This document shows, piece after piece, positions 38,701-45,319 of a stretch of DNA of 64,000 nt. The notes beneath the pieces were generated by a model. It ran no database searches and was not told the origin of the DNA. It saw nothing but the letters and a program-made list of their open reading frames with translations. The stretch lies in the IMG/VR virus record IMGVR_UViG_3300025417_000018, positions 39,402 through 103,401 of that record, one strand, 5' to 3'. Every line of letters starts with the position of its first letter. Position 1 is the stretch's first letter. The DNA comes from a virus. A program made the position numbers and the translations under genes.

Positions 38701-41027
38701 TCTATGTGTTTGGAAACAAATGGAATGACGCCACAGTTGAAGCCACATTAGAATACTATGTAGAGGGTGCTACAGAATTCAAGTACATTAAAGATATTGT
38801 AGCTACACCAAGACCAGACTTAAAGTATTGGCATATTAGTAACAATGATGATTTAGAAACGTTTGATTTTAGTTGGAGACCCAATCCACATAGCCCGTTG
38901 CAAATTTATCAGTGGGAAGATAACGGACCCAGATACGCAGACCCTGACGTACTAAAAGATGCCGAAGTTGTTTTTATGAAACGTACTGAAGAAATCACAC
39001 GTAGTATTGTAAAACATTACAAGATTAAAACAACACTTGAGGATTTAATTAATGAGCATCAAGATGAGGTGTTTTGGGCTATCAATCCTGACTTAAGTTA
39101 CGATAAGTTTGACTTTAGTTGGAGACCTAACGAAGAAAACTTTCTACACATAAATGTATTTGGTAATGAATATAGTATGAACACACAGACATACTATGTT
39201 AACGCTCCTATGTACATGTTAGGTCACCGTGAATATAATTACGTTGACAGTCAAACAGTAGAAATTGATAGTAACTTAAGTATGTTCTTTGTGGATAGGG
39301 GTAATCTTGAGTCAACAAACAGATATAACGCACTCAAATTAAGATATCCGCAAATTCAAAAAACACGTTATTTAAACAGCTGGGTAGACACCATCACTCG
39401 TTGTTTAACTAAATCGGAAACCAATTTATGTTGGATATTGAACAGCGAGTTAGACTATACTGATTTTCAATTTGACTTTTATCCTAGCCCATGGCAAATG
39501 AAAATGGTGCATGTATTTGGAACTCAATGGAGTCATTGGGGAACTACATTCATGGTAAACAAAGAAACATTCCCTGAAGATACAAAATATGTAAAAGTGA
39601 TTGAACACTTGAATGTATTGAATTTTGTTAAAAAGAAAATAGCAGTAGCCACTGATTGTTTGTATGATGTTGTGTTAATAGACCATGGTAATCATGGAAA
39701 CTTTAAAAAAGAATTCAGGGCTGTAAATGACACTATCGTTGAAAAAACTCTTAAGCCAACAACTATCATTAAGTTTGATAACAGTTACTTACAGACACTT
39801 AAAAACTATTTAAAGACATTAGAAACTAAAAAAGAACATTATGTTTGGATTTGCAGTAGCATTTGTGACTATAAAGATTTTGATTTTAGTTATATTTGCG
39901 ATCCATATGCTAAGGATCAACTGCATGTGTTCCCTAGCGACAAGCAAAAGTTTGGTGATACGTTCTTAGTAGATGTTAATAAATTTTTAAGTCTTGTTAA
40001 TGATATGATTAGACTAGAGGATTATGAAAAAGTTAACTTCAATCAACATCAACGTGTTAAACGACTATCTGCTCCAGTTATATTGGTAAAAGAAGATACC
40101 CACGTTGAGTTGTCTAACTATGACTTTACATTTCCGTATGCAGAGTTTATTACAGGTGATAATGAAAACTTAATCAATCTAAAAGATGAAAATGAACCTA
40201 TAAGTTTATGGGCACCTGACCACAAAAACATTGTTATTAAAAGTACTGGCGGCACTAGAATTACAGTCCCTAGTGAGGCTAAAAATTATGTTGAGCGTGA
40301 GTTATATGATTATCCTTATATCACTAGGTCACCTAAGTTATTAAAATCTAATCCGTTAGATATTATCTTTTTAAGTAATGGTGAAGCATGTGCTGATGCA
40401 AATTATGAGCATTTGTTAAGTGTTACTAAAAACTTAGGTAATAAAGTAATACGTTTGGACAATATTAAAGGTCGTGTACTTAGTCAACATACTGCGGCGT
40501 ATAACTCATCAACACCATGGTATTTCTTAGTTAACGCAAAATTAAAAGTGAATAAAACATTTGATTTTAGTTGGCAGCCTGACAGGTTACAAATACCAAA
40601 ACACTATATCTTTAATGCAACTAATCCCGTAAATGGATTAGAATATGGTCACCAAGCTATTGTTGCTAACAATAAAATATTAACTCTTAACACCAAAGTA
40701 AGAGGGTTAGACTTTACATTGGATAGTGAACACGAAGTAGTCCCATTAAACTGTGGTATCGCTATGTATAATTCTAGCGCATGGGACACTTGGCGTACTG
40801 CTTTCCGTGAAACAATCAAACTAAGACATAGTGGCACTGATGAAAATAAAGAACGTTTACATGCTTGGTTAAATATTGGTAACGGTAATTTTGGTGAAGA
40901 AAGCAAAAAAGGCGCACATGATGCTATGGATTACTATGACTCAGTGGGCGGAGACTTGCAAAAATTAATGTTAAGTTACGACTGGGAATGGTTATTTAAC
41001 ATTTATCAACAAAGTATTGATTTATAA
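35715..41027 (+). CDS. Giant aromatic-repeat protein with C-terminal glycosyltransferase-like domain, 1,770 aa
   Basis: About twenty units of ~66 residues each centre on F-D-F-S-W-x-P-D-P-x-x-P-x-Y-I-Y-x-W/F-G-N-x-W, followed by an E-Y-x-x-x-G-A-T-E-x-K-Y-M end. Fourteen units (about 36080-38800) are well conserved; the first and the last five are diverged. No signal peptide or membrane segment. The last ~260 residues repeat, in the same order, blocks of the protein at 12643: IFLSNGEA, RLDNIKG, HTAAYNSSTPWYFLVNA, NGLEYGHQ, WRTAFRETIKL, LNIGNGNFGE. The FDFSW unit also appears inside that domain, so the repeats may have grown from it. It closes the tailoring operon. Enzyme, scaffold or modification substrate are all possible. 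Confidence 0.7.
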   Translation: MLRDVFYYGEKPNAHPREKHATSFEDALSQATTEHFWIINERCDYRDFDWDFDFELLPDEDVWAQDHINVWPSQYQKDSGTWLCPNRSDYLMVYRADVDPLQFKELEISKNWKILENIDREQFDFKWHPDPSDPPYIYVFGNQWHSGAIMPTVEYHVPGAINRKYVIDKIAILAQSPRLFKIIHPVIKFDFSWVPDPTSPPYIYVFGNNQYPGTIMPTIEFHVEGATERKYIDDFTPELVRRPEDFEILEDIDKLAFNFSWVPDPTSPPYIYVWGNQWNKPEDKASVRYVVEGATEIKYMEERAIRLPCMDNWRVPVHVAEGSFDYSWEPNPNDPPYVYQFGTQWQKTDGPQYYIEGATELKYVDNPVSLVVCYQFLNWQIPMNIDRSTFDFSWHPDLTEDPYIYQFPSQWQHSGGPRFVVEGATEFKYIDVQTATAKVDMDHWAIPEGCITEGFDFSWHPDIQDEPMIYQFGTQHQKTGGPIFTAVGCTMDSPIKYVDTIKAIAQSTTENWVTHEDVLDFDYSWHPDATEEPYIYQWGNKHYSSELKPTVEYIVPGATQIKHMSQDVKLAVSKNWKLHPSEVDKTKFDMTWRPDPTSPPYIYVWGNKHVPGNIIPTLEYIVEGATEYKFMEELLEVVPEFERWTMVQAIDIKKFDLTWRPDPREPAYIYVWGNKWIPGELKSTIEYHYPGATERKYMGDVEVLPEQELWRVYQEPVDFDMTWRPDPREPAYIYVWGNKWIAGELQPTIEYHCLGASERKYMGDVEVVPQYERWIEYQPVDRNKFDMSWRPDPREPAYIYVWGNKWIAGELQPTIEYRCPGATEKKYMAEPAEVLPIIENWKILQNVENFDFSWRPDPREPDYIYVWGNKYINAELQATLEYHCPGATERKYIGEVDVQPEWDKWNILIPVNKNSFDFKWRPDPREPAFIYVWGNKFNSAEFEPTVEYHCPGATEKKYMHDKVASTLPDMSKWKTLIPVESFDYSWRPDPMDPPYIYVFGNKWNDATVEATLEYYVEGATEFKYIKDIVATPRPDLKYWHISNNDDLETFDFSWRPNPHSPLQIYQWEDNGPRYADPDVLKDAEVVFMKRTEEITRSIVKHYKIKTTLEDLINEHQDEVFWAINPDLSYDKFDFSWRPNEENFLHINVFGNEYSMNTQTYYVNAPMYMLGHREYNYVDSQTVEIDSNLSMFFVDRGNLESTNRYNALKLRYPQIQKTRYLNSWVDTITRCLTKSETNLCWILNSELDYTDFQFDFYPSPWQMKMVHVFGTQWSHWGTTFMVNKETFPEDTKYVKVIEHLNVLNFVKKKIAVATDCLYDVVLIDHGNHGNFKKEFRAVNDTIVEKTLKPTTIIKFDNSYLQTLKNYLKTLETKKEHYVWICSSICDYKDFDFSYICDPYAKDQLHVFPSDKQKFGDTFLVDVNKFLSLVNDMIRLEDYEKVNFNQHQRVKRLSAPVILVKEDTHVELSNYDFTFPYAEFITGDNENLINLKDENEPISLWAPDHKNIVIKSTGGTRITVPSEAKNYVERELYDYPYITRSPKLLKSNPLDIIFLSNGEACADANYEHLLSVTKNLGNKVIRLDNIKGRVLSQHTAAYNSSTPWYFLVNAKLKVNKTFDFSWQPDRLQIPKHYIFNATNPVNGLEYGHQAIVANNKILTLNTKVRGLDFTLDSEHEVVPLNCGIAMYNSSAWDTWRTAFRETIKLRHSGTDENKERLHAWLNIGNGNFGEESKKGAHDAMDYYDSVGGDLQKLMLSYDWEWLFNIYQQSIDL
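36080..38800 (+). repeat. Tandem ~200-nt coding repeat, 14 conserved copies
   Basis: FDFSW-type starts recur at about 36083, 36284, 36484, 36683, 36883, 37077, 37272, 37475, 37678, 37870, 38070, 38263, 38460 and 38657, a period of 190-203 nt. Copies between about 37680 and 38600 are very similar at DNA level, suggesting recent duplication or recombination. Confidence 0.85.
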
Positions 41028-41034
41028 CGGTTTT

Positions 41035-41086
41035 TCTCTAATGACTGATAAATACTCTTAGAGTTGTATTAAACAACCATTAGAGA
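41035..41086 (+). promoter_or_regulatory. 9-bp inverted repeat around a late-promoter-like box
   Basis: TCTCTAATG (41035-41043) and CATTAGAGA (41078-41086) are perfect inverted arms. The late-type GATAAATAC (41047-41055) and a smaller stem (ACTC/GAGT) lie between them. The right arm runs into the ribosome-binding site AGAGAGGA, so a transcript from an upstream gene could mask it, while one initiated at this box would lack the left arm. Confidence 0.5.
41047..41054 (+). promoter_or_regulatory. Late-promoter-like box GATAAATA
   Basis: Seven of eight matches to the T4 late box, 20 nt behind the end of the giant repeat gene and 42 nt ahead of the ATG at 41096, which has an AGAGAGGA ribosome-binding site. 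Confidence 0.5.
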
Positions 41087-41095
41087 GGATCAGTT

Positions 41096-42223
41096 ATGAT
41101 AAAAAGAATTCTCGCAGGGGGGATACTCCTTGCTTACCTGTGTGGGCCATATGTTTTTGCAGACACCTTGATTAATCAGGGTGGGTATACTACTAGTTCA
41201 TTAGTAGATAGTAACAGCACAAGTACTAGTACAGTAAACACAATTAATAGTGGAACTGTTACTAACGTTAACCAAACTACGGTTAACGCAAATCAAACGT
41301 CTACGAATACTAACAATAATAACAATGTTAGTACCTCAACGGCAACAAATACCAATAACAACAATAATGTTAATACGGGTACAATGACGTATAACAATAA
41401 TAACGTTAACTCTGGTACTATGACATATAATAATAACAATGTCAATACAGGTACCATGACGAACAATAACAATAACGTTAATACAAGTACTAGTACTGCT
41501 ACTAACACAAATTATAACTATGGTACAATGACTAATAACAATAATAACGTTAATACTTCAGCATCAACGAGTACTAACGTTAATACAAATAACAATGTTA
41601 ACAGCGGTACTATGACTTATAATAACAATAATGTACAAAGTGGCACATTAACAAACAATAACAACAACGTTAATACAACTACTGCTACAAACAATAACAT
41701 TAACCAAACAACTGCTACCACAAGTAGTAGTAACAATAATGTTAATCAAAATATACAAAGTGGTAGTATGACTAACAACAATATCAATACAAGTGATATT
41801 ACACAACGTGTGATTCAACCTCCACCAACAGCAGTTGCCCCTGCTATGATGAGCGGTGGTAATCAAGATTTGTGTACAACTGGTTCATCTGGTTCAGTAC
41901 AAACACAAGTATTTGGGGTAAGTAGTGGTGGCACAGTTCGTGATATGAATTGTGAAAGATTAAAATTATCTAAAACACTATATGACATGGGTATGAAAGT
42001 TGCCGCAGTTGCTACTATGTGTCAAGACCGTCGTGTGTTTGATGCTATGATGCAGGCAGGTACACCTTGCCCATACGAAGGTAAGATTGGTGAACAGGCT
42101 AAGGCAGCTTGGGAAGAAAATTCTCAAAAGATGCCAAAATTAGATGAGGCGAAAAAGGATGACACTTATGAAAAGATTGGCCTTGGCGCTTTGCTTGGTG
42201 CTCTTGTGTACAAGTTATTCTAA
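41096..42223 (+). CDS. Exported Asn-repeat protein, 375 aa
   Basis: Residues 1-22 (MIKRILAGGILLAYLCGPYV..) are a signal peptide. Residues ~60-230 are a low-complexity array of N-N-N-N-V-N-x-G-T-M-T-Y units, about 11 residues each, suggesting a Asn/Thr-ladder solenoid. Residues ~250-375 form a conventional domain with four Cys (in DLCTTG, DMNCERL, TMCQDRR, TPCPYEG), likely disulfide-bonded in the periplasm. The end (EKIGLGALLGALVYKLF) is a possible membrane helix. The next gene overlaps its end by 56 nt in another frame. Secreted or envelope role inferred; no family recognised. Confidence 0.65.
   Translation: MIKRILAGGILLAYLCGPYVFADTLINQGGYTTSSLVDSNSTSTSTVNTINSGTVTNVNQTTVNANQTSTNTNNNNNVSTSTATNTNNNNNVNTGTMTYNNNNVNSGTMTYNNNNVNTGTMTNNNNNVNTSTSTATNTNYNYGTMTNNNNNVNTSASTSTNVNTNNNVNSGTMTYNNNNVQSGTLTNNNNNVNTTTATNNNINQTTATTSSSNNNVNQNIQSGSMTNNNINTSDITQRVIQPPPTAVAPAMMSGGNQDLCTTGSSGSVQTQVFGVSSGGTVRDMNCERLKLSKTLYDMGMKVAAVATMCQDRRVFDAMMQAGTPCPYEGKIGEQAKAAWEENSQKMPKLDEAKKDDTYEKIGLGALLGALVYKLF
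41300..41780 (+). repeat. AAC/AAT-rich coding repeat
   Basis: A run of ~33-nt units encoding NNNNVN(T/S)GTMTY and variants, from about 41308 to 41780. Codons AAT and AAC alternate between copies, so selection appears to be on the protein rather than on a DNA repeat. Not CRISPR: no unique spacers. Confidence 0.8.
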
Positions 42224-44066
42224 TAGCCAAGTACTAGTTGATTTAACCACTGGAGTGGTAAATACCACTTCAAATGTTACTGGGCAAAATACCTCATCAA
42301 TAACACCGGTTCTAAGTAGTACGGCAACTACAGATAATCTTATCAACAAAACAGGATGGTCCGGCATTACGTATACTAATAATGCAGGGGTAGGTCAATG
42401 TTGTAGTGGTGGACCTAATCCAGCTATGAACCAAGATACTAACACTATACGTTTTAGTTATGGGTTTGGTATAGCACAACAAGCAATTGCAATCAGTACG
42501 GCATTAGCAGGTAAAGGAAATAATATTTATGTGAGTGGATTTAATTATAGTTTTATTGTTGATAATGAGGGGCAAACTTCAGGTACTTTATATGCCGGTT
42601 ATGGGTTAACCAGTAACACAGGTAGCGTGTTAGAAAGCTACAAAATGAATCTAACTGGAAATTATAATTTCCAAACAATTTCAGGAACACAAAATTTTAA
42701 TTCAATTTATTCAGCAAGTAGTTTAGGAAGTTTAACTGTAGCATTTGCGGGCCAAGATGATAGATATTGGGCAGGTTATTATGGTCCAAGAGTACGTGAC
42801 CCTAGTTTAAGTTTGAATTACGGTATAGCAGAAACTTCATCTAGTGGTACTGTTAATCCCGGAACAACAGTCTCTAATCAAGCAACACAAGCTGCCAGCC
42901 AATCAACTGCAACTTTTACAGCTGCCGCAACAACAGACACAAGTAGTACAGATAATAAATCCACAGGCTCACAAACAGTGGGAAGTGTAAGCATTTCTGG
43001 TACAGGAAATATCAATACTTTAGGTAATAGTGTTCCTGCAATTGTTTCAAATAGTAATTCTAGTAATACAAGTAGCACACAAACTACACAGCAATCACAA
43101 ACGACAACTACACAATCACAGCCAACACCAGCTGGACCTATTGTGGGTCCAAGTAATAGTCCTGTACAACAAGCAGGTTCTGCAAATAATCAACAATCAG
43201 TTACACAACAAGCTAAAACAGGATCTAGCCAACAAACATCTGCACAACAAGCTAAAGCAACTACTAATACACAACAAAATCAACAGCAAAAGACTGGCCC
43301 TCAGCCAGGGGGTACAAATGAAAATAAACCCGGTCCTCAACAGCCTGGCCAACCGGGTTCGAACAACAAACAACAAGATTTGGCAATGCAAATCTTAGAC
43401 AACATGAATGCACAAAATTCAGTTAATGCCACAACGCAAGATACTTCATCACAGTCACAAGCACAGGGTTCAACTGTAGATGCACTAAACCCTTATAAGG
43501 CACAAAATTCTGTAGTGAATAATAGTATTACAAGTAAAAATTTAGGACCAGTAACTGCAAGTACAAGTACTGCATTAAGTTCACAACCACTAGTTTTTGC
43601 TAACCAACAACAAAGTACACAACAAGCAGTACAACAAACGCAACAGCAACAAGCATTATCGTTACAGGCTATGCAATTAAAATCAGATTTAGGTGCATTA
43701 AATTTAGTTTCACCTACATTAACATCAAGTGCAACTGCTACTTCAAAATTAGCAGGTGATCCTACTGATCCCATTAATCAAGTTAGACCCGAAATACAAA
43801 CTACAACAGTAGAACAAAAGACAGATACAGTTAAAAAGAATGTTGAACCAAATGATTTAGCAGCCAATGGTGTAAGTATAGCATTAATGGCAACACAACC
43901 AGCTGGATACGATATGTATGGGTTTAGTTTGAAAGATGCGGCTTTTTATGAACCAAAAGAAATTTATAAAAATCAAACAACGATTGATAACGTAAGAGCA
44001 TTAAGACAGTTATCAAGCGACAGACTACATCAAGAGATGGTAGACCAGCAATATAAAGGAAAATAA
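42168..44066 (+). CDS. Exported Gln/Thr-rich protein, 632 aa
   Basis: Of three in-frame ATGs, the one at 42168 is preferred: an AAAAAGG ribosome-binding site lies 9 nt upstream and it yields a clean signal peptide (KRLALALCLVLLCTSYSNS). The start overlaps the preceding gene. Residues ~40-215 look like a beta-sandwich domain with a CCSGGPNP loop. Residues ~230-500 are Gln/Ser/Thr-rich linker. The C-terminal ~100 residues are more ordered (LAANGVSIALMATQPAGYDMY). Periplasmic or surface location inferred. Paired with the previous exported protein and the following membrane coiled-coil protein, it may form an envelope-spanning apparatus. Function unknown. Confidence 0.65.
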   Translation: MKRLALALCLVLLCTSYSNSQVLVDLTTGVVNTTSNVTGQNTSSITPVLSSTATTDNLINKTGWSGITYTNNAGVGQCCSGGPNPAMNQDTNTIRFSYGFGIAQQAIAISTALAGKGNNIYVSGFNYSFIVDNEGQTSGTLYAGYGLTSNTGSVLESYKMNLTGNYNFQTISGTQNFNSIYSASSLGSLTVAFAGQDDRYWAGYYGPRVRDPSLSLNYGIAETSSSGTVNPGTTVSNQATQAASQSTATFTAAATTDTSSTDNKSTGSQTVGSVSISGTGNINTLGNSVPAIVSNSNSSNTSSTQTTQQSQTTTTQSQPTPAGPIVGPSNSPVQQAGSANNQQSVTQQAKTGSSQQTSAQQAKATTNTQQNQQQKTGPQPGGTNENKPGPQQPGQPGSNNKQQDLAMQILDNMNAQNSVNATTQDTSSQSQAQGSTVDALNPYKAQNSVVNNSITSKNLGPVTASTSTALSSQPLVFANQQQSTQQAVQQTQQQQALSLQAMQLKSDLGALNLVSPTLTSSATATSKLAGDPTDPINQVRPEIQTTTVEQKTDTVKKNVEPNDLAANGVSIALMATQPAGYDMYGFSLKDAAFYEPKEIYKNQTTIDNVRALRQLSSDRLHQEMVDQQYKGK

Positions 44067-44067
44067 T

Positions 44068-44655
44068 ATGACAGAAGAAATTAAAGATGTCAATGAAAAA
44101 ATTGACCAAGCAGAAGAAGCTGTAAAAAAATACGCAAGTAAAGATACTGTTATTAGTATTGGTGGATATGAATTTACTCCGGCAAAACTAATGGTAGCAT
44201 TTACCTTGGTAAGTTCTATATTGGGCGGACTATATGGTTGTTTTGAGGTGTACAAAGACTATATGGACATGAAAAATAAAATTGCCAAATATGTAGCACC
44301 AGACTTAAGTGAATTTGATAAACGACTAGCCGTTATTGAACAAAATAGCGAAAAAACTTCTGACTATACACGTGACATCAAGAATGATTTAAAAGGTGAT
44401 ATCCGTAGAACTGAAACTGTTACTGAACAAGTTGAACGTTATGTTAAGGATGCAAACCGTGAAAGTGACGCCGAAATGCGTGACTTGCGTAAAGGTGTTC
44501 GTGAAGATTTGGATAAAGAACGTGCAGAACTTCAAGCAATGCGCCAAGAAAATGCTCAAATGCGTAAAGACATTGACCGTGAAATGGTAGCATTAAAGAA
44601 AGAAGTTGATGCTAAAATTCAAAAAGCTGTAGACAATCCCCTAGCGAATAAATAA
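44068..44655 (+). CDS. Membrane-anchored coiled-coil protein, 195 aa
   Basis: An AAAGGAAAA ribosome-binding site precedes the ATG. Residues 1-30 are charged and helical; 36-60 (FTPAKLMVAFTLVSSILGGLYG) form one membrane segment. The rest (about 80-195) is Glu/Lys/Arg-rich with heptad-like spacing, a long coiled coil. The layout resembles small phage membrane proteins such as spanin or holin accessories, but a true spanin pair is at 58453. It starts 1 nt after the exported Gln-rich protein ends. Function unknown. Confidence 0.6.
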   Translation: MTEEIKDVNEKIDQAEEAVKKYASKDTVISIGGYEFTPAKLMVAFTLVSSILGGLYGCFEVYKDYMDMKNKIAKYVAPDLSEFDKRLAVIEQNSEKTSDYTRDIKNDLKGDIRRTETVTEQVERYVKDANRESDAEMRDLRKGVREDLDKERAELQAMRQENAQMRKDIDREMVALKKEVDAKIQKAVDNPLANK

Positions 44656-44674
44656 TAGTCAAGGAGGGTTTATT

Positions 44675-44806
44675 ATGAAAGTTAAAAAACTAATCATGAA
44701 ACTCAACAAGGCTGAGTTTGAACATAATTTAGAAAAAGTTAAAAAACTTTGGTTTAAGTTATTGAAAAAAAGTCTTGACGGTAAGCATACAGAAGCCGTA
44801 AAATAA
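44675..44806 (+). CDS. Small Lys-rich protein, 43 aa
   Basis: A strong AAGGAGGG ribosome-binding site lies 7-8 nt before the ATG. The product is a basic amphipathic helix (KKLIMKLNKAEFEHNLEK, then KLWFKLLKKSL). No motif known. Its stop codon lies in the left arm of the hairpin that precedes the tmRNA promoter. Function unknown. Confidence 0.65.
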   Translation: MKVKKLIMKLNKAEFEHNLEKVKKLWFKLLKKSLDGKHTEAVK

Positions 44807-44823
44807 CGGGTAAATCCGTTATT
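44802..44823 (+). terminator. Hairpin at the gene end, abutting the tmRNA promoter
   Basis: AATAACGG (44802-44809) and CCGTTATT (44816-44823) are perfect 8-bp arms with a 6-nt loop. There is no U-run, so termination is uncertain. The right arm overlaps the -35 element of the next promoter. Confidence 0.5.
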
Positions 44824-44850
44824 GACAGTATTATCAAATAAATATATACT
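44822..44850 (+). promoter_or_regulatory. Sigma70 promoter of the permuted tmRNA
   Basis: TTGACA at 44822-44827 and TATACT at 44845-44850 are separated by exactly 17 nt. The predicted start, about 44857, is just where the acceptor piece of the tmRNA should begin. Confidence 0.8.
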
Positions 44851-44856
44851 GAGAGT

Positions 44857-44921
44857 TATTGTTGTATGAAGTGAGCCGAAAGGCATTCTGGACGCGGGTT
44901 CGACTCCCGCCAGGTCCACCA
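44857..44921 (+). ncRNA. ssrA: tmRNA acceptor piece
   Basis: It contains a GCC-GAAA-GGC stem-loop, then ATTCTGGAC, a T stem-loop (GCGGG-TTCGACT-CCCGC, 44894-44910), the acceptor 3' strand CAGGTCC, discriminator A918-equivalent at 44918 and encoded CCA at 44919-44921. The GGACGCGGGTTCGACTCCCG stretch is the near-universal tmRNA 3' end. It is not half of an ordinary tRNA: no D or anticodon arm lies upstream. Confidence 0.85.
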
Positions 44922-44932
44922 AAAGGTATTAT

Positions 44933-45055
44933 ATGGAATGGCATTGGTTTTATTCAATAGGTATTATCTGGGTAGTAGTAAATGTATGGGCACTTGTTGC
45001 CGATCATGGCCCAGTAGATCCTGAATTAGAACAGCTATGGAATGATAATTTTTGA
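44933..45055 (+). CDS. Membrane microprotein in the tmRNA intervening segment, 40 aa
   Basis: The frame has an AAAGG ribosome-binding site 6 nt upstream of its ATG and ends 1 nt before the tmRNA coding piece. It therefore fills almost the whole segment between the two tmRNA halves. Residues 5-23 (FYSIGIIWVVVNVWALVA) form a membrane helix, followed by an acidic tail (DPELEQLWNDNF). If real, it is translated either from the unprocessed tmRNA precursor or from a separate transcript. No homologue recognised. Confidence 0.5.
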   Translation: MEWHWFYSIGIIWVVVNVWALVADHGPVDPELEQLWNDNF

Positions 45056-45056
45056 T

Positions 45057-45216
45057 GGGCCTGACTTGGTTTCGACAGGGTGATAAGTACGTAAATGGAC
45101 AACTCGGTAGGCGATGACCGTAAATCAAGCAAAACTTATAAATGCAAACGATAGCGTTTATTCTTTAGCGGCGTAAGCCACTATTGGGTAGGATATACCT
45201 CGAAACAGAAAATACC
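45057..45216 (+). ncRNA. ssrA: tmRNA coding piece with tag ANDSVYSLAA
   Basis: It begins GGGCCTGACTTGGTTTCGAC, the conserved tmRNA 5' end. A stem CGGT/ACCG downstream (about 45104-45119) is where pseudoknot 1 lies. The resume codon GCA opens the tag frame 45144-45176: A-N-D-S-V-Y-S-L-A-A then TAA. The tag keeps the AND start and LAA end needed for ClpXP/ClpAP recognition. Only ~40 nt separate the tag stop from the terminator, so pseudoknots 2-4 are absent, as in known two-piece tmRNAs. Confidence 0.85.
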
Positions 45217-45245
45217 AAAGCCCACTTATATGTGGGCTTTCTTTC
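45217..45245 (+). terminator. Intrinsic terminator of the tmRNA gene
   Basis: AAAGCCCAC and GTGGGCTTT form a 9-bp stem with a 6-nt loop, followed by CTTTC. It is close behind the tag region and ends the precursor. Confidence 0.85.
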
Positions 45246-45319
45246 AATCTTTGTGACTACAATCACATACATCTTAGATAATAAAAATTATAATAACGTT
45301 TTAAAAAGGAATTAAAAAC

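Larger units (their letters stand above)
44857..45216 (+). ncRNA. ssrA: Circularly permuted tmRNA precursor
   Basis: tmRNA rescues ribosomes stalled on broken messages and tags the product for proteolysis. Here the CCA-bearing half comes first and the tag-coding half second, the reverse of the usual order. The seven bases opening the second half (GGGCCTG, 45057-45063) pair with all seven bases of the acceptor 3' strand (CAGGTCC, 44911-44917) and place a G3-U70 wobble, the alanine identity element. No T arm or CCA follows the tag, so the second half is incomplete without the first. A 135-nt intervening segment separates them. The 5' and 3' ends of each piece are estimates. Confidence 0.88.

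Noticed and set aside
41300-41780. CRISPR-like regular repeat
   Set aside because: Units are in frame, have no unique spacers and encode an Asn-rich repeat with synonymous variation.
44890-44921. A tRNA 3' half standing alone
   Set aside because: No D or anticodon arm lies upstream, and its acceptor strand pairs perfectly with the tmRNA 5' end at 45057, so it is the tmRNA acceptor piece.
44659-44922. Minus-strand 87-codon frame starting MVDLAGVEPASRMPFG
   Set aside because: It is antisense to the tmRNA acceptor piece and the 43-codon gene. Such frames arise from the conserved tmRNA 3' end and are not real genes.
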